Below the pieces are notes generated by a model. It was not told where the DNA came from. It ran no database searches and worked only from the letters and a program-made list of their open reading frames with translations. This document shows positions 7,680-15,739 of a DNA stretch of 32,663 bases, one piece after another. Every line of letters starts with the position of its first letter. The first letter of the stretch is position 1. The position numbers were made by a program, and so were the translations under genes. Origin of the DNA: Elusimicrobiota bacterium (GTDB taxonomy: Bacteria; Elusimicrobiota; Elusimicrobia; UBA1565; UBA9628); assembly GCA_027451985.1 (NCBI GenBank), contig DAIDHS010000024.1, forward strand, positions 1 to 32,663, read 5' to 3'.

Positions 7680-8866
7680 GATGGGGAGATGTTCACTTTC
7701 ACGAATTGGTGCTTACCGATTTGCAGGACGAAACTGGGCGGCGCGGTGACGCTCTCGTCCGCCGTCATTTTGCGGCTCTCGATTTTGACGCCGCCTTGGG
7801 TGATGAGCCGACGCGCTTCGTTGCGGGACTTCACGCGGCCCGAGCGCAGGATGATCTCGCTCAAGGCCAGGCCCGCGGGCATCGACACCTGCTCGATGTC
7901 CGTGGGCAGCTCCTTCTTGGAGAAGGTATCTTCAAAAAACTTGCGCGCCGCCGCGCCCGCGGCCGCGCCATGGAAGCGCTCGACCAGGATGCTGGCAAGC
8001 TCTTTCTTGGCCGTCATTGGGTGCTTTTCCTTGAACTTGACCAAATCCTCATCGGTCAGAAGCTCGTAATACATGTGCATCAAATCGTCAGAGATGCTCA
8101 TGATCTTGCCGAACATGTCGTTGGGCTGGTCCGTGACGGAAACGGCGTTGCCGTAGGATTTGGACATTTTCTTGACGCCGTCCAAGCCCACCAGGAGGGG
8201 GACGGTCAGCACCACCTGCTGTTCCTGGCCGGCGTCCTGCTGCATCTTGCGGCCGGTCAGAAGGTTGGTCAGCTGGTCGTTGCCGCCCAATTCCACGTCG
8301 GCCTTGACTGCGATGGAGTCGTAGCCCTGTAAAAGGGGATAGAGAATCTCGAGCATGGTCAGCGGCGAGTTCTCTCTTAAGCGCAGCTTGAAGTCCTCGC
8401 GCGCGAGCACCTGCTGCACGGTGTGGCGCTTCATCGTATCCAGTAGCTTCTCACCCACGAAGCCTTTGAGCCATTCCGAGTTCCGCCGCAGTTCGGTCTT
8501 GCTTTTATCCAAAATCTTGAAGGCTTGGTCCTGGTAGGTGCGCGCGTTCGCCTCGATCTCCTCGAGCGAAAGCTGGGGCCGCGTGGAGTCGCGGCCGGAG
8601 GGGTCGCCCACCATGGCGGTGTAGTCGCCGATGATGAGCACGGCGATGTGTCCTAAATCCTGGAAGGCTCGCAGCTTGGTCAGCACCACGCTGTGGCCCA
8701 GGTGCAGATCGGGCGAGGTGGGGTCGACGCCGAGCTTAACGCGCAGCGGGCGCCCGAGCGAGAGCTTCTTTTTAAGCTCGTCCTCGCTTACCAGCGAGAC
8801 GCAGCCGCGCTTTAAAATCTTAACTAGCCGCTCTATTTTTTCAGACAACGGATCAATGGGACTCAT
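7676..8866 (-). CDS. tyrS: Tyrosyl-tRNA synthetase
   Basis: A 396-residue class I aminoacyl-tRNA synthetase that charges tRNA-Tyr in the cytoplasm. Visible are KLGVDPTSPDLHLGH (HIGH signature HLGH at 55-58), GDYTAMVGDPSGR, ELGGNDQLTNLL (tyrosine/ATP pocket) and KMSKS at 233-237. A C-terminal S4-type RNA-binding domain has SGRVKSRNEARRLITQGGV. Length and the spacing of the signature motifs fit the TyrZ-like bacterial type. It starts 19 bases after the SDR gene stop; a TAAAAT element in that gap could be an internal promoter but has no clear -35. The stop overlaps the mutase start. Confidence 0.97.
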   Translation of the reverse strand: MSPIDPLSEKIERLVKILKRGCVSLVSEDELKKKLSLGRPLRVKLGVDPTSPDLHLGHSVVLTKLRAFQDLGHIAVLIIGDYTAMVGDPSGRDSTRPQLSLEEIEANARTYQDQAFKILDKSKTELRRNSEWLKGFVGEKLLDTMKRHTVQQVLAREDFKLRLRENSPLTMLEILYPLLQGYDSIAVKADVELGGNDQLTNLLTGRKMQQDAGQEQQVVLTVPLLVGLDGVKKMSKSYGNAVSVTDQPNDMFGKIMSISDDLMHMYYELLTDEDLVKFKEKHPMTAKKELASILVERFHGAAAGAAARKFFEDTFSKKELPTDIEQVSMPAGLALSEIILRSGRVKSRNEARRLITQGGVKIESRKMTADESVTAPPSFVLQIGKHQFVKVNISPS

Positions 8867-8885
8867 AACCTAGTGACTCATTTTA

Positions 8886-9671
8886 TCAAATGGAGCGCAG
8901 GAGTCCGCCGTCCACCGTAAAAACCGCGCCGGTCACGTAGGACGCGCGCTCCGAACACAGAAACGCCGCCACGTCGCCTATTTCGCGCGGCGTGCCCATG
9001 CGCCCCATGGGCACGGTTTCGGCCTTTTTCTTCAGAAACGCCTCCTCGCTGATGCCCAAGGTCTTCGAACGCTCCGCCGCGAGCTCGCGCGTGCGCTCGG
9101 TCAGGATGGAGCCCGGCAGAATCGAGTTGATGAGCACGTTCTGCGCCGCCAACTCGCGCGCGACGGTCTTGGAAAACCCCAGCACGCCCGGGCGCAGGGA
9201 GCTCGAGAGCAAAAGCCCGTCGATGGGCTCCCTGACCGACGTGGACACGATATTAACCACGCGGCCCCAGCCGCGCTCGGCCATTCCCGGCGCCACGGCC
9301 TTGGTCCAGCGCACCACCTGCATTAGGCAGCGCTCGAAGGCTTCGGCCCAATCTGCGTCCGAAAGGGCGCTCGCGAAGGATCCGGGCTTTGGTCCGCTGC
9401 AGTTGTTGATCAAGATGTCGACACGGCCGAATCGCTTCTGCGCCGCGGCCAAAAAGCGCGCCATGTCGGTCGAATCGGTCACGTCGCACGCCTCGGTCAA
9501 AACCCGGGTCTTCTTGGAAAATTCCGCGCCCGCGCGCTCGATTTCGGCCCGCCGCCGCCCGCACACGGCCAGAAGCGCTCCTTCCTCGGCCAATGCCTCG
9601 GCGCAGCCTCGCCCGATGCCGGCGCTGGCACCCAAGACGACCGCGACTTTCCCTTTCAACCCCAAGTCCAT
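8886..9671 (-). CDS. SDR-family oxidoreductase with a non-canonical active site
   Basis: A 261-residue short-chain dehydrogenase/reductase fold. The dinucleotide-binding GASAGIG is at 14-20, NNCSG at 89-93 takes the place of NNAG, and the C-terminus has VTGAVFTVDGGL. The usual catalytic Ser-Tyr-Lys is not intact: taking S143 as the serine, the Tyr position (13 further on) is Ser156 and the Lys position (17 further on) is Arg160, in LLLSSSLRPG. Sequences with an LSN-x-x-R pattern here exist as a distinct SDR group in my memory, so this is likely a real subfamily trait rather than damage. Substrate unknown. The ATG follows a strong AAGGAGGT, 30 bases after priA. Confidence 0.88.
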   Translation of the reverse strand: MDLGLKGKVAVVLGASAGIGRGCAEALAEEGALLAVCGRRRAEIERAGAEFSKKTRVLTEACDVTDSTDMARFLAAAQKRFGRVDILINNCSGPKPGSFASALSDADWAEAFERCLMQVVRWTKAVAPGMAERGWGRVVNIVSTSVREPIDGLLLSSSLRPGVLGFSKTVARELAAQNVLINSILPGSILTERTRELAAERSKTLGISEEAFLKKKAETVPMGRMGTPREIGDVAAFLCSERASYVTGAVFTVDGGLLRSI

Positions 9672-9701
9672 GCCCGACCTCCTTCGCCGGCGCGCGCCGG
9701 C

Positions 9702-11693
9702 CTAAAATAAATCGTAGGGATCGACGTTGATGGTGCGCTTGACGCCCGAAGGCACCGCGCAGGCGCGCACGGCTGAGACGGCGCGCTCGATTTCGCCCAG
9801 TTCCGGAATCTTGATGAGCAGATGGAAGCGCGGCTTGCCTTCGGTCATGCGCACCACCGCGGGCGCCGGCCCCGTGATCTCGTGCCCCGCTTGGCTCAGC
9901 TTGGCGCGCAGCTCTTCCGCGGTCTTCTCCGCGGCGCCCAAGACCGTCTCCTCCGATTTTCCGCTCCAAACAAGACGAATCAAGGTCGTGTGGGGGGGGT
10001 AGCCGAGATGCCGGCGGGAGGACAGTTCCGCGTCCGCGAAGGCGGCGTAATCTCCATCGATGGTCTTGGCCACCGCCTCGTGTTCGGGCTTGAGGCTCTG
10101 CAGCACCACCTCGCCTTCCTTGCCCGCGCGGCCCGAGCGGCCGCTGACCTGGGCTAAAAGCTGCATCGCGCGCTCAGACGCGCGAAAGTCAGGCATGTGA
10201 AGCATGGAGTCCGCGTCGATAACGCCAACCAAAGTAACGTTCGGAAAATGAAAGCTCTTGGCCACGAGCTTGGTGCCGATAAGGATGTCCGCTTCGCCGG
10301 CCAAAAAGCGATCGTATATTCTTTCTTCTTTCGCGCGCAGCGTATCCTGATCCATGCGCAGAACCCTCGCGCCAGGAAGGACACGCCGCAATTCGGCCAT
10401 GACCTTCTGCGTTCCAACTCCGGCTGCGCGCAGACCCTGGGTCTTGCAGCGGGGGCAGAGCGCCGGAGAGCTCTCGCGGTGGGAGCAATGATGGCAACGC
10501 AGCTCAAAGAGCGCACCAGAATCTTGGGCGGCCTCATGCTGGATCTGCGCGACGCCGCAAGAGGGACAGCGCGCGACCCATCCGCACTTTGGGCACAAGA
10601 GCACGGTCGAGAAACCCCGGCGGTTAACGAGCAAAATCGACTGCTCGCGCCGGGCCAGCCGGATTTTAATCCGTTCTATGAGCTCCTGGGACAGCGCTTG
10701 GCCCGCGGGGATAGGCGCGACGGAGACCTTGGGACGCGCCGAGGAGGACACGCGCTCGGGCATGTCCAGGAAATCGACGGCGCCTTGGCGCGCCATCCGC
10801 CAAGCCTCCAGGGACGGCGTGGCCGATCCCAGGACCGCAAGCGCGCCCCAGGACTGCGCGCGATGAAAGGCCAATTCCCGCGCGTGATAGTAGGGCGACT
10901 GGCCCTCTTGCTTGAAGGACTCGTCCTGCTCCTCGTCCAAAACCGCCAAGCGCAAGTCTTTGAAAGGCAGAAGCGCGGCAGAGCGAGCGCCGACCACCAC
11001 TTTGACCTCGCCCGAGGCCATCCCAAGCCACGCCTCGCGGCGCTGGCGCGGGGTCAGACGGCTATGCCAAAGGGCCACCGGCGCACCCAAGGAGGCGGAA
11101 AACTCCTCGAAGAAAGGCAGCGTCAACGAGATTTCCGGCAGAAGGAACAGGGCCTGCCCGCCGCCCGCAATCGCTCGGCGGATGAGCCGGAGGTAAACCT
11201 CGGTCTTGCCCGAGGCCGGCACGCCGTAGAGCAGCACGCCGGAAAATTTTCTTTGCGTGAGGCGCTCGCCTAGCACTTTGATCGCGCGGTCTTGCCCCGA
11301 AGTGAGCACGAAGGGCGCCACCGGATCCGAGGCGCGCGCGACTGCCGAGACAGGCGCCGAAACCCGATGCGCCGCTCGGGCGCCGGGCTTGACGAAGGCG
11401 GGAAGCACCGCCTTAATGCACTCGCCGATGGGCGCGGCGTAGCGCCGCGACATCCAGACGGCGCACTCCAAGAGTTCGTGCGGCAGCACGGGTTCTGGAT
11501 CGACAAGCGAGCCCAGGGCTTTTAACGGCCGGTGCGGCTCGCCGTCAAAAAGAGAGACGACCGTACCTACCGCAATCCGCGGCCCGAAGGGCGCGCGTAC
11601 GCGGCATCCAGCCGAAACCGGCATGCTCTCGGGAACGAGATAGTGGAATCCCTGGGGCAGCGGAACCGGAAAGGCGACTTCAGCTATTTTCAC
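9702..11693 (-). CDS. priA: Primosomal protein N' (replication restart helicase PriA)
   Basis: A 663-residue superfamily-2 3'-5' DNA helicase that reloads the replisome at collapsed forks. It shows an N-terminal DNA-binding domain (VAFPVPLPQGFHYLVP), Walker A GVPASGKT at 157-164 and Walker B DEEQ at 253-256, where most PriA have DEEH. Next come GSATPSLEAW, a two-zinc cysteine cluster (C367, C370, C376, C379, C400, C403, C413, C416) and helicase motifs V/VI (GTKLVAKSFHFP, QVSGRSGRAG). The GTG start overlaps the glycosylase gene by 14 bases, so the two should be coupled. Placement after gmk-rpoZ agrees with a widespread bacterial gene order. Confidence 0.96.
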   Translation of the reverse strand: MKIAEVAFPVPLPQGFHYLVPESMPVSAGCRVRAPFGPRIAVGTVVSLFDGEPHRPLKALGSLVDPEPVLPHELLECAVWMSRRYAAPIGECIKAVLPAFVKPGARAAHRVSAPVSAVARASDPVAPFVLTSGQDRAIKVLGERLTQRKFSGVLLYGVPASGKTEVYLRLIRRAIAGGGQALFLLPEISLTLPFFEEFSASLGAPVALWHSRLTPRQRREAWLGMASGEVKVVVGARSAALLPFKDLRLAVLDEEQDESFKQEGQSPYYHARELAFHRAQSWGALAVLGSATPSLEAWRMARQGAVDFLDMPERVSSSARPKVSVAPIPAGQALSQELIERIKIRLARREQSILLVNRRGFSTVLLCPKCGWVARCPSCGVAQIQHEAAQDSGALFELRCHHCSHRESSPALCPRCKTQGLRAAGVGTQKVMAELRRVLPGARVLRMDQDTLRAKEERIYDRFLAGEADILIGTKLVAKSFHFPNVTLVGVIDADSMLHMPDFRASERAMQLLAQVSGRSGRAGKEGEVVLQSLKPEHEAVAKTIDGDYAAFADAELSSRRHLGYPPHTTLIRLVWSGKSEETVLGAAEKTAEELRAKLSQAGHEITGPAPAVVRMTEGKPRFHLLIKIPELGEIERAVSAVRACAVPSGVKRTINVDPYDLF

Positions 11694-12507
11694 GCAGACC
11701 CAACTCCTGCCGCAGCGCCTTCATATCGGTCCAGACGTCCTTCTTCCAGTTTGGATTGCGCAATAGGGCGGCGGGGTGGTAGGTGGGCAGCAGCTTAAAA
11801 GTTTTTCCATCCGGCAACGAGTAGCTCATCCACGTGCCGCGCACCTTGGTCAGACCCGCAACCTGCGGAGCCAGGGCGCGCAAAGCCGAGGCGCCCAAGG
11901 CCACGATGATCTCCGGGGAAATGACGGCGAGCTGGCGCTGCAAGAACGGCATGCAGGCTGCGGCTTCCTCGGGAAGCGGCGGCCGGTCGTTGCCTCGCAA
12001 GTCGGGATTCGAGGGGTCCTTCATGGGGTGGCACTTGACTACGTTGGCGATATAGACGGTCTGACGCGAAAGTCCGATGGAGGCCAGAATCTTGTCAAGC
12101 AATTGGCCCGCTGGGCCAACGAACGGCTCGCCTTTGCGATCCTCCTGGTAGCCGGGTCCCTCGCCGACGAAAACAACCCGCGCGTCGGGAAAGCCCACGC
12201 CGGGAACCGCTTGGAGGCGCGTTTGACCAAGCGGACAGCGACGGCAGGCCCGGATCTCGGCGGAGAGCGCCTCCAGGGCCGTCTTCTTATCCATCGGAGC
12301 GGATGCAGGGCGGGGGGAAGCCGCGCGCGCGGGCCGGGCGTTCTCAACCTGCTGCGACGCCGAAGAAATAGACCTGGGACACGACGCTTGGTCCAAAGCC
12401 GGAACGCTTCGGAAGCTGGCTTCAGCTTCGCCGGGGATTTCCAGCCTGACCCGCAGATCGCGGGCCAGTTTCAACAATTCGCGGGCGGCGTTTCGAGATT
12501 CGGCCAC
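11680..12507 (-). CDS. udg: Family-4 uracil-DNA glycosylase (iron-sulfur type)
   Basis: A 275-residue repair enzyme predicted to excise uracil from DNA. The catalytic core starts near residue 72: CRRCPLGQTR (C88 and C91), GEGPGYQED at 115-123 (most members have GEAPG), PFVGPAGQLLDKIL, NVVKCHP, then EEAAAC, and the leucine-loop motif HPAALLRNP. The four cysteines fit a 4Fe-4S ligand set. I set the start at the GTG at 12507, just after the rpoZ stop, because it gives the short helical N-terminus (NAARELLKLARDL) typical of the family. An ATG at 12294 would begin right at the core, and a longer frame upstream would run inside rpoZ. Residues 30-70 are a low-complexity A/P/S linker. Confidence 0.9.
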   Translation of the reverse strand: MAESRNAARELLKLARDLRVRLEIPGEAEASFRSVPALDQASCPRSISSASQQVENARPARAASPRPASAPMDKKTALEALSAEIRACRRCPLGQTRLQAVPGVGFPDARVVFVGEGPGYQEDRKGEPFVGPAGQLLDKILASIGLSRQTVYIANVVKCHPMKDPSNPDLRGNDRPPLPEEAAACMPFLQRQLAVISPEIIVALGASALRALAPQVAGLTKVRGTWMSYSLPDGKTFKLLPTYHPAALLRNPNWKKDVWTDMKALRQELGLRENS

Positions 12508-12524
12508 GGCGGAAGGGCCGGGGC

Positions 12525-12836
12525 TTAGGCCGTCCCGTTCTTTTCCGGGGTCCCGCCGGATACTGAAAGGATGTCCGGTGTTTGAGCCACGGCTTTGTTG
12601 ACGTCCTTCCAGGTCACCTCGCCCGTCAGAACGTCTTTCAAGGCCATCTCCAGAAGCTGGTTGGCGGTCAGGTGCCGGTTCTCTTCTTTGCGGCGAAGCA
12701 CCTTGGCCCACGCCGAAGCGACCGGAACCACCGCGTATTTCTCGCCGCGATAGTCTAGAATGAGCTCCTCAAGACTCTTGGACTTGGCCGACTCCCCATT
12801 TTCTGCCGCGTCTTCCTTCGCCGCTTTCTTGCTCAT
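12525..12836 (-). CDS. rpoZ: RNA polymerase omega subunit, divergent
   Basis: A 103-residue protein. The central region LEELILDYRGEKYAVVPVAS, then AWAKVLRR and LLEMALKDVLTGEVTWKDV, follows the omega pattern (KY-x-LV-x-x-A-x-x-RA...AL-x-E-x-x-G-x-V). The charged N-terminus and the tail after residue 88 have no clear match. The position directly behind gmk is the classical place for rpoZ and supports the call more than the sequence alone. The ATG is preceded by AGGAGG at good spacing, 16 bases after gmk. Omega assists assembly and stability of RNA polymerase. Confidence 0.75.
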   Translation of the reverse strand: MSKKAAKEDAAENGESAKSKSLEELILDYRGEKYAVVPVASAWAKVLRRKEENRHLTANQLLEMALKDVLTGEVTWKDVNKAVAQTPDILSVSGGTPEKNGTA

Positions 12837-12852
12837 TCCGCCCTCCTGAATT

Positions 12853-13449
12853 TTAAAGAGAAACCAAATCCGCGGTCCGCGCCCGCACGGCCTTAAGGCT
12901 CTCCGCCGTGATGATGCTCTCCACCTGCTCGACGGCTTTGCCCAAATCGTCGTTGACTACGATATAGTCGTAATTCTCCGCGGCCTCCATCTCGGCCCTG
13001 GCCGCGGCCAGCCGCTTTTTGATGGAAGCCGGCGCTTCCCTCCGAGCGGATAGCCGCTTCTTAAGCGAATCCCAAGACGGCGGCTGGATGAAAATCAAAA
13101 CCGCATCCGAAATCCGCCGCCGCACCGAAAAAGCCCCCTGCACGTCAATAGCCAAAAGGACGTTAACGCCCGCCCCTGTCCGCTCCTCGATGAAGCGCCG
13201 CGGCGTTCCGTAATACTCTCCATGGACCATGGCCCACTCCAGAAACTCGCCACGGTGAATCTTCTTCTTAAAATCCTCGCGACTTAGGAAAAAATAGTGC
13301 CGTCCGTCCTTTTCGTCCTTCCGGGGCAGGCGCGTCGTGCACGAGACCGACGCGACGCAGTCCCGACGCTTATGCAGAATCTCCCGGCAGATCGTGGATT
13401 TCCCTGTCCCGGAGGGGGCGGACAAGATGACGACCATGCCTTTTCGCAT
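12853..13449 (-). CDS. gmk: Guanylate kinase
   Basis: A 198-residue enzyme converting GMP plus ATP to GDP plus ADP. P-loop SAPSGTGKST at residues 10-19, then the GMP-binding part SCTTRLPRKDEKDGRHYFFL, GEFLEWAMVHGEYYGTP and VLLAIDVQGAFSVRR, and YDYIVVNDDL near the C-terminus. Length is normal for the bacterial enzyme. ATG 13449 is used, but the methionine at residue 5 (13437) is also possible and has a weak AAAGG upstream. First gene of the seven-gene - strand operon; its promoter is at 13464-13493. Confidence 0.96.
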   Translation of the reverse strand: MRKGMVVILSAPSGTGKSTICREILHKRRDCVASVSCTTRLPRKDEKDGRHYFFLSREDFKKKIHRGEFLEWAMVHGEYYGTPRRFIEERTGAGVNVLLAIDVQGAFSVRRRISDAVLIFIQPPSWDSLKKRLSARREAPASIKKRLAAARAEMEAAENYDYIVVNDDLGKAVEQVESIITAESLKAVRARTADLVSL

Positions 13450-13463
13450 TGCTCGGTCCGGTC

Positions 13464-13493
13464 ATTATAAGATATACAGTCGCGCGAAGGCAA
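13464..13493 (-). promoter_or_regulatory. Predicted promoter of the gmk operon
   Basis: Read on the - strand: TTGCCT (13493-13488), an 18-base spacer and a perfect TATAAT (13469-13464). Transcription should start near 13458, leaving a leader of about 9 bases before the ATG at 13449 and no room for a normal Shine-Dalgarno sequence. Confidence 0.65.
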
Positions 13494-13505
13494 GTTGGGC
13501 GGGCG

Positions 13506-13538
13506 CACTTTGCCATTGAGCCCAAAGTGTTGTTAAAT
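13506..13538 (+). promoter_or_regulatory. Promoter of the two-component operon with overlapping inverted repeat
   Basis: TTGCCA at 13510-13515, a 17-base spacer and TTAAAT at 13533-13538. A 7-base inverted repeat, CACTTTG at 13506-13512 and CAAAGTG at 13523-13529, covers the -35 and part of the spacer. It could be an operator, for example for autoregulation, or for a repressor acting on both this promoter and the divergent gmk promoter. The predicted transcript start is about 6 bases before the response-regulator ATG. Confidence 0.5.
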
Positions 13539-13550
13539 CAGATCGCTGAC

Positions 13551-14225
13551 ATGCGCATACTCGTTGTTGAAGACGATCCGAAAATTGCGGCGTTCATCGG
13601 CCGCGGCCTCAAGGAATCCGGCTTCGTAGTCGATCACGCCGCAGACGGGGAGACGGCCTGCCGCCGCCTGTTAGGCGAAGCCTACGCGGCCTCCGTCATG
13701 GACGTCATGCTCCCGAAATTGGACGGCCTTTCCGTCATCGAGAAAATCCGCAAGGAAAACGTGGGGCTGCCTGTCCTCATCTTGAGCGCGAAACGCTCGG
13801 TGGACGACCGCGTCAAGGGCCTGCGCACCGGAGGTGACGACTACCTCACCAAACCATTCTCCTTCTCCGAACTCCTGGCCCGCATCGAGGCTCTCCTGCG
13901 CAGACCCCGCCCCGTCGCAGACGCCGCTCCCATCATGATCGCCGATCTCACGGTAGATCCGGTATCAAGGGAAGTTATTCGCAACGGGAAGAAGATCGAT
14001 TTACCTGCGAAGGAATTCCTCCTGCTTGAATACCTCGCGCGCAACGCCGATCGGCCGGTCACCAAGGCCATGATCCTGGAAAACGTGTGGAACTATGACT
14101 TTGATCCGCAGACCAATGTGGTGGACGTACTCGTCTGCCGCCTGCGGGACAAGATCGACAAGCCCTTCGATAAAAAGCTCATCCACACCATTCGGGGAGT
14201 TGGATACGTCATCAAGGGCGCCTAA
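13551..14225 (+). CDS. OmpR/PhoB-family response regulator
   Basis: A 224-residue two-component regulator. The receiver domain (1-120) has the acidic pair EDD at 7-9, the phospho-acceptor Asp51 in VMDVMLP, the Thr/Ser position in LILSAK and Lys in LTKPF. The C-terminal winged helix (about 125-224) has RNGKKIDLPAKEFLLLEYLA, VDVLVCRLRDKID and HTIRGVGYVIKG, typical of DNA-binding OmpR relatives (CusR/QseB-like). The start is the ATG directly before RILVVEDD; longer frames add an implausible extension. No Shine-Dalgarno is visible. The kinase gene overlaps its 3' end. Likely targets are the two repeated sites at 15643 and 16341. Confidence 0.95.
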   Translation: MRILVVEDDPKIAAFIGRGLKESGFVVDHAADGETACRRLLGEAYAASVMDVMLPKLDGLSVIEKIRKENVGLPVLILSAKRSVDDRVKGLRTGGDDYLTKPFSFSELLARIEALLRRPRPVADAAPIMIADLTVDPVSREVIRNGKKIDLPAKEFLLLEYLARNADRPVTKAMILENVWNYDFDPQTNVVDVLVCRLRDKIDKPFDKKLIHTIRGVGYVIKGA

Positions 14226-15618
14226 AGCGCTCTGGCGCCGGCGGAGTTCCCTGAGCTTCCGTCTGGCCGCGTGGTTTACTGCGCTGTTCCTCCTAGGCAA
14301 TGCGGCTGTCATGATCTCGGCCTATTTCATACTCGCGTCTTCTCTTAAGCATCGGGACCGTGCCGCCATCATCTCCTCTCTGACCCATATGCGGGATGCA
14401 TATAAGGACGAAGGTCAACGCGGACTCGAACGCGAGGCGGCCGTTCAAATCAGCCGACAAGGCAAGGACGCCCACGTCATTCGCCTCCTGTCTAGGGATG
14501 GACGGAAACTCCTCGAGATGCGGACCGCAACGTGGAATGGATTTAATTTAAACAGAGCCGTTCCCATTGTTCCCCCAAAAACGCTGCGCTGGACCGTCAT
14601 CCCTGGAATTCGGGATGAACAAGTCATGGAACTAGCCTCCCGGCGGCTATCCAACGGGGATATTCTTCAAGTAGGCAATAGTGACGCGGCTCGCGAAGAT
14701 GTGCTTGAACGCTTCCGCTGGATATTGGCCGCGATTTTCCTGCCGGCGATCTTGCTGGGATTTATCGGTGGTTTTTTCATCGCCCGGCGAGCGCTTAGGC
14801 CCGTGCGGGATCTAATTCAGACGCTGGAGGCCGTCAAGTCCGGAGCCATAGGCGCCCGCGCGCCGGACCGTCCCGCCAGCGGTGAGTTGGCCGAGTTGGC
14901 CGGTATCTTTAACACCATGATGGAGCGCATCGAGTCTTTGGTGCGCGGCATGAAGAGCGCCTTGGACAACGTCGCGCATGATCTGCGCACGCCAATGACA
15001 CGACTGCGCGCCATCGCAGAGCTTCCACTCAGATCCGAGCCGGGCGTGTTCGACTACCGTGAAGTCTTGGCCGACTGCGTGGAGGAATCGGACAATGTCC
15101 TAGCAATGCTGGACACTCTCATGGACATTTCCGAGGCCGAAACCGGCACGATGACGCTTAAGCTGGAATCCGTAGATATGCATGAGCTCCTGGGTCAGGC
15201 TGTAGAAGCTTACCGCTATGCTGCGGAGGAAAAAGGCATCCGAATTAACGCCGATGATGCGGCCGCAAACGTCCGCGTCCTCTGCGACCGCGGTCGCATG
15301 CGCCGCGTTGTCGCCAACCTACTGGACAACGCCGTGAAATACACGCCCGCTGGCGGCCTCATCACCGTTGACGTGGCGGAAAAAAACGGCTTCGCGATCT
15401 TTCGCGTCAGCGACACTGGAATTGGCATACCGGCGGACGATCTACCGAAAATATGGGATCGCCTCTATAGAGGCGGCACGAGTCGTTCTCAACGAGGCCT
15501 GGGCCTCGGCTTGAGCTTGGTCAAAGCCATTGTCGATGCGCATGGCGGCGACGTATCCGTCGCAAGCACCTCCGGTTCGGGGTCCTGCTTCACCCTGCGG
15601 CTGAAAATCACCTCCTAG
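14200..15618 (+). CDS. Membrane sensor histidine kinase
   Basis: The partner kinase of the upstream regulator, about 472 residues from the proposed TTG at 14200. The true start is uncertain, since upstream ATGs at 14095 and 14116 lie deep in the regulator gene and give an unlikely extension. TM1 (FTALFLLGNAAVMISAYFIL) and TM2 (ILAAIFLPAILLGFIGGFFI) bracket a periplasmic domain of about 130 residues. HAMP follows, then HisKA with VAHDLRTPMTRLRA (phospho-acceptor His near residue 260). The ATPase domain has NLLDNAVKYTPAGG, SDTGIGIPADDLPKIWDRLY and GLGLGLSLVKAIV. The HDLRTP variant and domain layout resemble the CusS/heavy-metal-sensor group, but the signal is unknown. Confidence 0.93.
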   Translation: MDTSSRAPKALWRRRSSLSFRLAAWFTALFLLGNAAVMISAYFILASSLKHRDRAAIISSLTHMRDAYKDEGQRGLEREAAVQISRQGKDAHVIRLLSRDGRKLLEMRTATWNGFNLNRAVPIVPPKTLRWTVIPGIRDEQVMELASRRLSNGDILQVGNSDAAREDVLERFRWILAAIFLPAILLGFIGGFFIARRALRPVRDLIQTLEAVKSGAIGARAPDRPASGELAELAGIFNTMMERIESLVRGMKSALDNVAHDLRTPMTRLRAIAELPLRSEPGVFDYREVLADCVEESDNVLAMLDTLMDISEAETGTMTLKLESVDMHELLGQAVEAYRYAAEEKGIRINADDAAANVRVLCDRGRMRRVVANLLDNAVKYTPAGGLITVDVAEKNGFAIFRVSDTGIGIPADDLPKIWDRLYRGGTSRSQRGLGLGLSLVKAIVDAHGGDVSVASTSGSGSCFTLRLKITS

Positions 15619-15642
15619 CACCAAACATTATCATCGCGTGCA

Positions 15643-15697
15643 CATTGCGCGAATGTAATGTTCCGGAAAGTTTCCAGTAATGCTCATCCGCTACCAT
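15643..15697 (+). promoter_or_regulatory. Predicted response-regulator site plus activator-dependent promoter (copy A)
   Basis: A 39-base block at 15643-15681 matches the block at 16341-16379 at 33 of 39 positions, including an identical GAATGTAATGTTCC. It holds two half-sites 11 bases apart of the form TTCC-n-G-n-AA (from 15661 and 15672), the spacing typical of OmpR/PhoB-family binding. A -10-like TACCAT lies at 15692-15697 with no -35 consensus, as expected for an activator-dependent promoter. The start codon of the exported protein follows 58 bases after the block. Confidence 0.6.
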
Positions 15698-15739
15698 CTA
15701 AGGGCTGGAAACAGCAAAACAATCAAACTGGAGACGAAC

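Noticed and set aside
12508-12711. Longer N-terminus for the uracil-DNA glycosylase.
   Set aside because: It would run in another frame inside rpoZ and has no family similarity; the GTG at 12507 gives a normal N-terminus.
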